Shown here: positions 1 to 5,138 of the stretch, piece after piece
Numbering within the stretch: position 1 is the stretch's first letter
Layout of the letters: each line of letters begins with the position of its first letter
From: Hellea balneolensis
Lineage (GTDB): Bacteria; Pseudomonadota; Alphaproteobacteria; Caulobacterales; Maricaulaceae
DNA: 5,809 nt
NCBI GenBank assembly: GCA_003233025.1
Contig: QIKS01000238.1
Coordinates: forward strand, 1-5,809
Reading direction: 5' to 3'
Made by a program: the position numbers and the translations under genes
The notes under the pieces: generated by a model
Told to the model about the DNA's origin: nothing
What the model saw: only the letters and a program-made list of their open reading frames with translations
Databases searched by the model: none

Positions 1-74
1 TTGCGGCGCTCCACGACATTTTGTACGTGGCCAAGGGCGGCGAGCAGCGCGGTGCGTTCTAGTGAAAATTTCAT
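1..74 (-). CDS. dnaN: DNA polymerase III sliding clamp (beta subunit), N-terminal fragment
   Basis: Only the first 24 codons are in the window, and the gene continues past the left edge. The start is ATG at 74-72. The translated N-terminus reads MKFSLERTALLAALGHVQNV followed by VERR, which matches the opening of bacterial beta clamps (a short beta strand, then the helix that runs into the conserved VVERR segment). From family knowledge, the protein is the ring that tethers the replicative polymerase to DNA and that serves, with Hda, in inactivating DnaA-ATP. It lies 99 bp downstream of dnaA on the same strand, the usual dnaA-dnaN order. The ribosome-binding site is weak: only an ATAGG-like stretch lies at a suitable distance. 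Identity is firm because both sequence and neighbour agree, although the fragment is short. Confidence 0.9.
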   Translation of the reverse strand, partial: MKFSLERTALLAALGHVQNVVERR

Positions 75-120
75 AACCAGCCTATTTCTTATTTTTTAGC
101 TCAAGATTTCTTATCATGAA

Positions 121-133
121 CATTATCATAATG
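121..133. repeat. 13-bp palindrome in the dnaA-dnaN gap
   Basis: CATTATCATAATG is a perfect 6-bp inverted repeat around a single central base. The heptamer TTATCAT occurs at 111-117 and again at 123-129, a 12-bp period. The palindrome overlaps the candidate dnaN -10, so it could be a protein-binding site, but AT-rich palindromes of this size also arise by chance. Confidence 0.35.
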
Positions 134-152
134 AAATTCCCCGCCAGACCAA
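125..152 (-). promoter_or_regulatory. Possible weak dnaN promoter
   Basis: On the minus strand, TTGGTC (152-147) is followed after 16 bp by TATGAT (130-125). The -10 matches the sigma-70 consensus at 5 of 6 positions, but the -35 only at 3 of 6. It would give dnaN a leader of about 45 nt. dnaN may instead simply be read through from dnaA, since I see no terminator between the two genes. Confidence 0.25.
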
Positions 153-173
153 GGTTTTTTTATGCCCGTGTGA

Positions 174-1718
174 TTATGAAGACTTCAAGGTTTCCATCAA
201 GGTTTCAATATGGGCGTTTAGGGCGCTATCTTCGGCGCGCAAGGCTTCGATGCGCTTTACCGCGTGAATGACCGTTGTGTGGTCACGCCCGCCAAACCGC
301 CTGCCGATATCAGGCAAAGAGCGTCTGGTCATGATTTTACACACATACATGGCAACTTGCCTTGGCCGCGCAATAGCACGTGAGCGGCGCTTTGACAAAA
401 TCTCGTCCATGCTGATACCAAATTGCTTGACCGTCGCGCGCTGGATTTTATCAACGCTTGGGGTTGTATTGCCCATATAACGTGAATGGGCCAAAGCTTC
501 TTGCACGCTTTCCAGGCTTAGGGGCTGGCCGAGAAATTCCAGACGGGCAACGATTTGATTAAAGGCACCTTCAAGATCGCGCGGGGTTGCATTGATCCGC
601 GCTGCCAGATGGTCGCGGGCGTTTTGAGGCATATTTAAAGCCGTTTGCCCTTCTCGGTTGCGGCGCTCAATCAGCCCGTCCAAAATCTTGCGGCGTAAAT
701 CAAAATCCGCCGCGTCAATGCCGCACAATAAACCGCCGCACAAATAAGATTTAAGCCGGTCGCTGGCTTTGGCAATGGCGTGGGGATGGCGGTCGGTGGC
801 AATGAGGATTTGCTTGCCCGCGTCCACCAGAGAGATCAGTGTGTGTAGTAATTCTTCCTGGGAGCCAGGCTTATCAGCAATAAAATGAGCGTCATCAATG
901 ATCAGAATATCCACGTCACGCAAGCGGCTTTTAAACGCCTCGATTTCGCTGCGCCCTTGAGCGCGCACCGATTGTACGAAAGACGCGACAAAGCTTTCCG
1001 AAGAAATCAGCTTAACCTTGAGAGAAGGATCGCGGGCCAGGGCAGCCTCTACGGTCGCTTGTAACAGATGAGTTTTGCCCATGCCGTGAGGGCCGTGAAT
1101 GACAATCGGATTGTAAGAACAAGGCCGGCCGCTGGCAATGGTGCGTGCGGCGGCAAAGGCAAATTCGTTGGAAGGGCCGACAACAAAATTATCAAAGCGA
1201 AACCGGCTTAAATCTTTGTGCGACTTTGAAGGTGCACTTGGCCGCGGGCTGGTATTTTGTTGTGTCGATAAAGGGTTTTGAGCGGCGGGCGCAAGGGTCT
1301 GGGGTTTGGCCGCGGCGGCCGCAGACATAATGCCGATTTGCACATCACGGCTGTCATATTGCGCCCACAAGGTTTTGACCAGCTCCCCATAGCGGTTCTC
1401 AATACGGCCCGAGACAAAACGCGATTGCGTTGTCAGCAAAATCTTATTGTCATCCACAACCGCCAAGGATAATTGCCCCGTCCAGGAGCTATGTACCCGG
1501 TCACCGAGGCGGGCGCGCAAATCGGTTTGCACTTTTTTCCATATGGAGGGGCCGTCCATTTGTTGTGAAGGGCTATGTTGTTGTAAGGGGTTGTGTATCG
1601 GCGCTGCGTCGGGCGGCTTGACAGGCTCAGTGCCTCCGGTTTTGCGATCCGAAAGTTGCAGCTCTGCGCCTTCGCCGCTCGGAGAGCCGTCCTTAGATTT
1701 GTCGCGCCAGTCGCTCAA
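174..1718 (-). CDS. dnaA: Chromosomal replication initiator protein DnaA
   Basis: This is the AAA+ initiator that binds DnaA boxes, oligomerises with ATP and opens the origin. Domain I is about residues 55-125, starting at DGPSIWKKVQTDL. An Ala/Pro/Gln/Ser-rich linker (domain II) runs to about 165. The AAA+ core shows Walker A GPHGMGKT (209-216), Walker B ILIIDDAH (271-278), a sensor 1 region ending ATDR (307-310), and sensor 2 Arg380 in TPRDLEGAFN. Domain IV carries LSKRRSRAIARPRQVAM and the DNA-binding signature GGRDHTTVIHA (476-486). The arginine-finger position (E. coli Arg285, in RLKSRF) is Tyr325 here (RLKSYL). The chosen start is TTG, directly after an in-frame TAA and 5 nt after GGGGG; the next ATG, at 1559, would remove 53 non-conserved residues and has no visible Shine-Dalgarno. 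Length is 514 aa. The exact start is uncertain; the identity is not. Confidence 0.97.
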   Translation of the reverse strand: MSDWRDKSKDGSPSGEGAELQLSDRKTGGTEPVKPPDAAPIHNPLQQHSPSQQMDGPSIWKKVQTDLRARLGDRVHSSWTGQLSLAVVDDNKILLTTQSRFVSGRIENRYGELVKTLWAQYDSRDVQIGIMSAAAAAKPQTLAPAAQNPLSTQQNTSPRPSAPSKSHKDLSRFRFDNFVVGPSNEFAFAAARTIASGRPCSYNPIVIHGPHGMGKTHLLQATVEAALARDPSLKVKLISSESFVASFVQSVRAQGRSEIEAFKSRLRDVDILIIDDAHFIADKPGSQEELLHTLISLVDAGKQILIATDRHPHAIAKASDRLKSYLCGGLLCGIDAADFDLRRKILDGLIERRNREGQTALNMPQNARDHLAARINATPRDLEGAFNQIVARLEFLGQPLSLESVQEALAHSRYMGNTTPSVDKIQRATVKQFGISMDEILSKRRSRAIARPRQVAMYVCKIMTRRSLPDIGRRFGGRDHTTVIHAVKRIEALRAEDSALNAHIETLMETLKSS

Positions 1719-1740
1719 TTAAACCCCCAACAGTACCCAG

Positions 1741-1761
1741 AGGTTTAAACAGGTTAAACCT
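1741..1761. repeat. 8-bp inverted repeat just upstream of dnaA
   Basis: AGGTTTAA and TTAAACCT arms (8 bp, perfect) flank a 5-nt spacer. After one mismatch the symmetry continues for two more pairs. The element ends 22 bp before the dnaA TTG. GTTTAAAC (1743-1750) is itself an 8-bp palindrome, and a further TTAAACC lies at 1719-1725, touching the start codon. It could be a repressor operator in DNA or a hairpin in the dnaA leader RNA. The TTAA pairs are 5 bp apart, so they do not fit the 7-bp spacing of the CtrA consensus. Confidence 0.4.
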
Positions 1762-1773
1762 TTGAAAACATTA

Positions 1774-1845
1774 TTAAAACTTGTAATTCCCGAGCAGAAA
1801 TTTGGCGTTCTCCACCGGGCTTTTACGAGAAGTTACATTCACCAC
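1774..1845 (-). CDS. Possible 23-codon leader ORF upstream of dnaA
   Basis: A short ORF begins GTG GTG at 1845 and ends TAA at 1776-1774. The predicted peptide is VVNVTSRKSP followed by VENAKFLLGNYKF, with formyl-Met in place of the first Val. GAAGG lies 4 nt before the first GTG and 7 nt before the second, a good Shine-Dalgarno for the second. A stronger AAAGGAGG lies further up, but it overlaps the predicted promoter -10 and would not be in that promoter's transcript. The ORF sits wholly inside the dnaA leader and ends 55 bp before the dnaA TTG. A stem of GAAG(G)TT with AACTTC could hide its ribosome-binding site. I do not recognise the peptide. It may be a leader peptide whose translation affects dnaA, or chance: an ORF this short is weak evidence alone. 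Confidence 0.3.
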   Translation of the reverse strand: MVNVTSRKSPVENAKFLLGNYKF

Positions 1846-1865
1846 GCAACCTTCGCCGTGCCTCC

Positions 1866-1894
1866 TTTAAAGACGGTTTAGGGCGGCGCGTCAA
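1866..1894 (-). promoter_or_regulatory. Candidate dnaA promoter
   Basis: On the minus strand, TTGACG (1894-1889) and TTTAAA (1871-1866) are 17 bp apart. The -35 matches consensus at 5 of 6 positions and the -10 at 4 of 6. Transcription would start near 1859, giving a leader of about 140 nt before dnaA that contains the candidate leader ORF and the dyad at 1741-1761. It lies downstream of the rpsT terminators, where dnaA would need its own promoter. Confidence 0.5.
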
Positions 1895-1964
1895 TGGGCA
1901 AATATTAACTTTTTTTGACATTGAGAGCTTGACTTAAAAAAAGGTAAATTTCTCGGGCACTTGG

Positions 1965-1999
1965 CGGCGAATTTTTTTTCATTTTTATTTTTATCGCCG
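1965..1999. repeat. GC inverted repeat framing an AT-only block
   Basis: CGGCGA (1965-1970) and TCGCCG (1994-1999) are perfect 6-bp inverted arms around 23 nt that contain only A and T apart from one C. The T-rich strand is the plus strand. It could be a third, long-loop hairpin at the end of rpsT transcripts or an easily melted segment upstream of dnaA. The function is unknown. Confidence 0.4.
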
Positions 2000-2000
2000 T

Positions 2001-2023
2001 AAAAAACAATGGGTGTAACCCAT
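2001..2023 (-). terminator. Second rpsT terminator hairpin
   Basis: On the minus strand, ATGGGT and ACCCAT form a perfect 6-bp stem with a 3-nt loop (2023-2009), followed by TGTTTTTT (2008-2001). It directly follows the first terminator and would act as a backup for rpsT transcripts. Confidence 0.65.
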
Positions 2024-2064
2024 AAAAAAACCCGATATTCGCTTGTGAGCAGACACCGGGTTTT
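2024..2064 (-). terminator. First rpsT terminator hairpin
   Basis: On the minus strand, AAAACCCG (2064-2057) pairs with CGGGTTTT (2034-2027), and the T run continues to 2024. The 22-nt loop contains a small inner GCT/AGC pairing. It starts 20 bp after the rpsT stop codon, the expected place for an intrinsic terminator. Confidence 0.75.
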
Positions 2065-2084
2065 CAATTTCGTTTATAGGGGTA

Positions 2085-2351
2085 TTATTTTGCCATTGCG
2101 TGGACGCGCTTTGACAATCGGGATATTTTGCGCGCGCTGGTGTTTTTATGAAAAATACCTTTGCTGGTCGCCCGCATCATTGCAGGTTCTGCAACCGCCA
2201 AAGCAGCCTGGGCTAGTTTTTGATCGCCGGCCGTGATTGCGTCTTCCACTTTGCGTAATGTGGAGCGTACCAAGGTGCGCCGGTTTTTATTAACCGCGGT
2301 TTTGCGTGCCATTTTGCGAACGCATTTTTTTGCTGATGATGTATTTGCCAT
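2085..2351 (-). CDS. rpsT: 30S ribosomal protein bS20
   Basis: The 88-aa product is a primary 16S rRNA-binding protein of the small subunit. It shows the family's opening [20 protein letters not shown], the basic helical middle with [13 protein letters not shown], and the C-terminal [20 protein letters not shown] block. Length and composition (rich in Lys and Arg) are normal for bS20. The start is ATG at 2351, 5 nt after AGAGGA. That ribosome-binding segment is present twice in tandem (2353-2382), which is unusual. A good promoter lies about 80 bp upstream and two terminators follow the gene, so it can be transcribed alone although it sits between the hydratase gene and dnaA. In E. coli, S20 represses its own translation; whether that applies here is not visible from sequence. 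Confidence 0.97.
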   Translation of the reverse strand: MANTSSAKKCVRKMARKTAVNKNRRTLVRSTLRKVEDAITAGDQKLAQAALAVAEPAMMRATSKGIFHKNTSARKISRLSKRVHAMAK

Positions 2352-2352
2352 A

Positions 2353-2382
2353 TTTTCCTCTTGTGGTCTTTTCCTCTTGTGG
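2353..2382 (-). repeat. Tandem duplication of the rpsT ribosome-binding segment
   Basis: CCACAAGAGGAAAA (minus strand) occurs at 2382-2369 and again at 2366-2353: two perfect 14-bp copies with a 16-bp period. Each carries AGAGGA. The proximal copy is correctly placed for the rpsT ATG; the distal one lies 16 nt further upstream, too far to serve that ATG directly. Confidence 0.8.
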
Positions 2383-2428
2383 CCGCGACTGATAAATTGT
2401 CGCCTCGGGCCAGTATATTCTTTGGGGG

Positions 2429-2457
2429 CCTATAACCTTCCCCTGACAGGCCGTCAA
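2429..2457 (-). promoter_or_regulatory. Candidate rpsT promoter
   Basis: TTGACG (2457-2452) and TATAGG (2434-2429) are 17 bp apart on the minus strand, in the 129-bp gap after the hydratase gene. The -35 is 5 of 6 and the -10 is 4 of 6 against sigma-70 consensus. Transcription would start near 2422, leaving a leader of about 70 nt that includes both ribosome-binding repeats. The same TTGACG hexamer and 17-bp spacing appear at the candidate dnaA promoter. Confidence 0.6.
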
Positions 2458-2480
2458 CTGTCGATTTGCACCCAGAGCGC

Positions 2481-3257
2481 TTATTTGTTTTTAAAATGCG
2501 GCGTGCGTTTTTCCGCAAATGCTGCCATGCCTTCTTTTTGGTCTTCGGTTGAAAACATCGCCTGGAACAGGCGGCGTTCAAACCTTATGCCTTGGGACAG
2601 GCTGGTTTCAAAAGAGGTGTTAACAGCCTCCTTTGTCATCATGGTGATGGGCAGGGATTGGTGGGCGATTTTTTTCGCTGTGGTCAGGGCGGTTTCCATC
2701 AATTCGTCCAAGGGCACGATTTGCGAGACAAGCCCGGCACGTTCCGCTTCCTCGGCGTTCATCATCCGTCCGCTGAGGCACATATCCATGGCTTTGGCTT
2801 TACCAACGGCCTTGGTCAGGCGCTGGGTGCCACCGGCGCCGGGCATGACGCCGAGATTAATTTCCGGCTGGCCAAATTTGGCATTATCCGCGGCAATGAT
2901 AAAGTCGCACATCATGGCGATTTCACAACCGCCCCCCAAAGCATAGCCCGCGACAGCGGCCAATATAGGTTTGCGAAACCGCGCCACGCTTTCCCAATAC
3001 AGGGCAAAGACGTCATGATCATACATGCTTAAAAATGTGCCGTCTTGTAATTCCTTGATATCCGCACCTGCGGCGAAAGCTTTTTCAGACCCGGTCAAGA
3101 TCACGCAGTGGACATTGTCGTCTTTGTCCAATTTCTCCAGGGCACTTGCCAATTCCATTGTCAACTCGTTGGACAAAGCGTTGAGCGCTTTGGGGCGGGC
3201 GAGCTTGATAATGCAGACCTTGCCGTCTTTTGTGACTTCTAAAGTATTATAGGCCAT
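2481..3257 (-). CDS. Enoyl-CoA hydratase (crotonase family)
   Basis: This 258-aa protein belongs to the crotonase superfamily and most resembles short-chain enoyl-CoA hydratases, which add water to trans-2-enoyl-CoA in fatty-acid beta-oxidation. The oxyanion-hole segments are AFAAGADIKEL (about 60-70) and GYALGGGCE (104-112). The two catalytic glutamates of true hydratases are both present and correctly 20 residues apart: Glu112 in GGGCE and Glu132 in GQPEINLG, followed by PGAGGTQRL. The C-terminus EGMAAFAEKRTPHFKNK is also typical. I chose the ATG at 3257 because GGAG lies 8 nt before it; the ATG at 3263, two codons upstream, has that GGAG only 2 nt away. It follows mutM by 57 bp on the same strand and may be cotranscribed with it. 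Exact acyl-chain preference cannot be read from the sequence. Confidence 0.92.
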   Translation of the reverse strand: MAYNTLEVTKDGKVCIIKLARPKALNALSNELTMELASALEKLDKDDNVHCVILTGSEKAFAAGADIKELQDGTFLSMYDHDVFALYWESVARFRKPILAAVAGYALGGGCEIAMMCDFIIAADNAKFGQPEINLGVMPGAGGTQRLTKAVGKAKAMDMCLSGRMMNAEEAERAGLVSQIVPLDELMETALTTAKKIAHQSLPITMMTKEAVNTSFETSLSQGIRFERRLFQAMFSTEDQKEGMAAFAEKRTPHFKNK

Positions 3258-3314
3258 GGCCATTTCTCCGTTTCAAACAGAGGTTTTACAGATGCGCAAG
3301 AGGAGAGTCACGGA

Positions 3315-4136
3315 TTAAATCTGACAATCCGGGCAATAAAAACTAGAGCGACCCGATTGCTTGGTGCGGATTATGCTGCCGGGGCACTTTGGTTTGGGGC
3401 AGGGCGCGCCCTCTTTGTCATAGACTTGAAACTGGTGCTGGAAATAGCCCAGCGCCCCGTCCGCAGCAGCAAAATCCTTGAGGGATGAACCGCCAGCCTT
3501 AATGGCAAGTTGCAAGGTTTTTTTAATTTGCGCGCAAAGCTGCTCGCACATGTCCGGGCTTACATTGTCGGCGCGGCGCAAGGGGGAAATCCCGGCCAAG
3601 AACAAAGCCTCGCACACATAAATATTGCCAAGCCCGGCGACAATGTGCTGGTCGAGAAGGGCGGTTTTTATCGGTGATTTCTTGGCCGCCAGAGCCGTGC
3701 GTAAAACCGGGCCGCTAAAGCCGTTGGACAGAGGTTCCGGCCCGAGCTTTGCCATACGCCCGACATCTCCCGGCGCAAGCAATTCCATAAAGCCGAACCG
3801 TCTGGGGTCATTATATATAATAACCGGTTTGTCTTTGCCGCTCATGGTAAAGACAACATGGTCGTGTTTAGCGGGGGAGGCTGCGTCTTCAAAACTAAAT
3901 TTTCCCGACATGCCCAAATGCATCAACAGGGTTTCGCCGCTGGAAAGTTCGCCGACCAAAAATTTGGCCCGTCGCGACAACCGGTCAAGTGTGACCCCTT
4001 GCAGGCGGCGTATAAAATTTTTGGGAAAAGGAAAGCGCAGGTTTTTGCGCCTAAGCTGCACATGGTTAAATGTCCGGCCTTCCATTTTAGGCGCAAGACC
4101 GCGCCGGGCGGTTTCAACTTCGGGAAGTTCGGGCAT
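3315..4136 (-). CDS. mutM: Formamidopyrimidine-DNA glycosylase MutM (Fpg)
   Basis: This bifunctional glycosylase/AP lyase removes 8-oxoguanine and formamidopyrimidines from DNA. It is 273 aa, a normal length. It opens MPELPEVETARRGL: Pro2 is the catalytic nucleophile and Glu3 the general acid. Lys58 (RRAKFL) matches the DNA-binding Lys57 of E. coli. Met76 (HLGMSG), Arg113 and Phe114 (DPRRFGF) match the residues that fill the void left by the flipped base. Asn171 lies in GLGNIY. The C-terminal zinc finger uses Cys246, Cys251, Cys268 and Cys271 with Gly-Arg at 262-263, so its first pair is spaced Cx4C rather than the Cx2C of E. coli. The ATG is preceded by AAGGA at 4 nt. It is divergent from ubiE across 45 bp and is first in line with the hydratase gene. 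Confidence 0.96.
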   Translation of the reverse strand: MPELPEVETARRGLAPKMEGRTFNHVQLRRKNLRFPFPKNFIRRLQGVTLDRLSRRAKFLVGELSSGETLLMHLGMSGKFSFEDAASPAKHDHVVFTMSGKDKPVIIYNDPRRFGFMELLAPGDVGRMAKLGPEPLSNGFSGPVLRTALAAKKSPIKTALLDQHIVAGLGNIYVCEALFLAGISPLRRADNVSPDMCEQLCAQIKKTLQLAIKAGGSSLKDFAAADGALGYFQHQFQVYDKEGAPCPKPKCPGSIIRTKQSGRSSFYCPDCQI

Positions 4137-4181
4137 GGTTTCCTTTGTACTTTTGTTAAAAGGGGATTAATAGTCTTTCTC

Positions 4182-4949
4182 ATGACAAAAGAAAAGACAG
4201 TTGATTTCGGATTTAAAGATATCCCCGCCGCCGACAAAGCCGGGCGGGTGCGCGATGTCTTTGACAGTGTTGCGCCCAGCTATGACATTATGAATGACGC
4301 TATGTCTATGGGCGTCCACCGGATTTGGAAAGACATGGCGATCGCCAAAATCAACCCCCAGCCCGGCGAAATACATATAGATGTCGCGGGCGGGACGGGC
4401 GATTTGGCCCGCCGGTTTATCAGACGCGCCGCAAGTGTCGCCAAACGGCGCGGCGGGGCGGATGCGAAAGCGTTTATTGTCGATATCAACGCCGAAATGT
4501 TGCTGGCCGGAGTGGACGAGAAAAAAGACGCAAGTCTCGATTTAACACGGGTGTGCGGCGATGCGCAAAACCTGCCATTTGAGGATGGTTTCGCCGACGT
4601 GGTTACCATTGTTTTTGGTATTCGAAATGTCACTGACCGGGATAGGGCGCTAAAGGATATGCGCCGGGTGCTCAAACCGGGCGGGCGGTTTTTCTGTCTG
4701 GAGTTTTCAACGCCGCCCAGTGTATGGCTTAAACAAATCTATGATTTGTATTCATTTAATGTCATCCCGCGCCTCGGCGGCTTGTTGGCCAATGATCAGG
4801 ACAGCTACCAATATCTGGTGGAAAGCATCCGCAAATTTCCCAAACAAGAGGCCTTCGCCCAAATGTTGCGCCAGGCCGGATTTGAGCGGGTTGGCTATAC
4901 GGATTATACGGGCGGGGTGTGTGCGCTACACTGGGGCTTTAAAACTTAA
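4182..4949 (+). CDS. ubiE: Demethylmenaquinone/2-methoxy-6-polyprenyl-1,4-benzoquinol C-methyltransferase
   Basis: UbiE is the SAM-dependent C-methyltransferase of ubiquinone (and, where present, menaquinone) synthesis. The 255-aa product shows FDSVAPSYDIMNDAMSMGVHRIWK (27-50), the SAM-binding motif IDVAGGTGDLARR (66-78), the acidic end of the second strand in IVDIN (99-103), DAQNLPF (127-133), and the UbiE signatures LKPGGRFFCLEFSTP (164-178) and YDLYSFNVIPRLGG (187-200). The frame is open upstream to 3858, but the ATG at 4182 fits the family start, and the upstream part is antisense to mutM. Its ribosome-binding site is poor: AAAAGGGG lies 16 nt from the ATG. It is divergent from mutM and convergent with the DUF4177-like gene, with 3 bp between the stop codons. 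ubiB does not follow, unlike in many relatives. Confidence 0.96.
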   Translation: MTKEKTVDFGFKDIPAADKAGRVRDVFDSVAPSYDIMNDAMSMGVHRIWKDMAIAKINPQPGEIHIDVAGGTGDLARRFIRRAASVAKRRGGADAKAFIVDINAEMLLAGVDEKKDASLDLTRVCGDAQNLPFEDGFADVVTIVFGIRNVTDRDRALKDMRRVLKPGGRFFCLEFSTPPSVWLKQIYDLYSFNVIPRLGGLLANDQDSYQYLVESIRKFPKQEAFAQMLRQAGFERVGYTDYTGGVCALHWGFKT

Positions 4950-4952
4950 GGC

Positions 4953-5138
4953 TTACTGATAAGGGCGCTTTAGATAGAGCTCGACATTATAACTGTCAGC
5001 ACGACCCATAGCGGTTACCAACTCCCAGCCCTCCATGCCAAGACGCGCCAATCTCTCTTCAATCGCAACGTGCATGTCTGCAACCTTCGTGAATGCAGAG
5101 AATTTGACATACTCAACTTTGTATCTCCATTTTGTCAT
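4953..5138 (-). CDS. DUF4177-like small protein
   Basis: This 61-aa protein begins MTKWRYKVEYVKF and contains LARLGMEGWELVTA (30-43), then a hydrophobic strand ending ELYLKRP (53-59). That pattern (W-x-YKV near the start, a helix, LxxxGxEGWELV, a final strand ending in KRP) is the one I associate with the DUF4177 family, whose function is not known. There is no signal peptide or membrane segment, and it should be cytoplasmic. The start ATG overlaps the stop of the preceding gene by ATGA (5138-5135), so the two are translationally coupled, and AGGA sits 6 nt before the ATG. It is the last gene of the SPFH operon and converges on ubiE with only 3 bp between stops, leaving no room for a terminator outside coding sequence. 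Confidence 0.8.
   Translation of the reverse strand: MTKWRYKVEYVKFSAFTKVADMHVAIEERLARLGMEGWELVTAMGRADSYNVELYLKRPYQ

Larger units (their letters stand above)
1719..2084. other. rpsT-dnaA intergenic control region (366 bp)
   Basis: This is the longest stretch without an established gene. In the minus direction it holds two tandem terminators (2064-2009), an AT-rich block framed by CGGCGA/TCGCCG (1999-1965), a run of A/T tracts, the candidate dnaA promoter, the possible leader ORF and the dyad before dnaA. I found no copy of the DnaA-box consensus TTATCCACA on either strand and no GANTC methylation site, so I do not call an origin here. Confidence 0.6.

Noticed and set aside
1915..1943. Plus-strand TTGACA and a second TTGACT upstream of rpsT's 3' end
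   Set aside because: No suitable -10 follows at 16-18 bp, and the downstream DNA on that strand is antisense to rpsT.
1719..2084. Replication origin next to dnaA
   Set aside because: The region is AT-rich, but I see no DnaA-box consensus on either strand, and in several alphaproteobacteria the origin is not beside dnaA.
2233..2946. 237-residue plus-strand open frame
   Set aside because: It is a shadow of rpsT and the enoyl-CoA hydratase, both strongly supported on the minus strand, and shows no recognisable motif.
3258..3263. Hydratase start two codons upstream at 3263
   Set aside because: The GGAG site is only 2 nt from that ATG but 8 nt from the one at 3257; the difference is small and not certain.
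3858..4181. Upstream extension of the ubiE frame to an ATG at 3858
   Set aside because: It runs antisense to the well-supported start of mutM, and its translation does not resemble UbiE; family starts match 4182.
4952..4963. Small CTTA/TAAG hairpin at the ubiE convergent junction as a terminator
   Set aside because: The stem is 4 bp of mostly A/T with no T run on either side.
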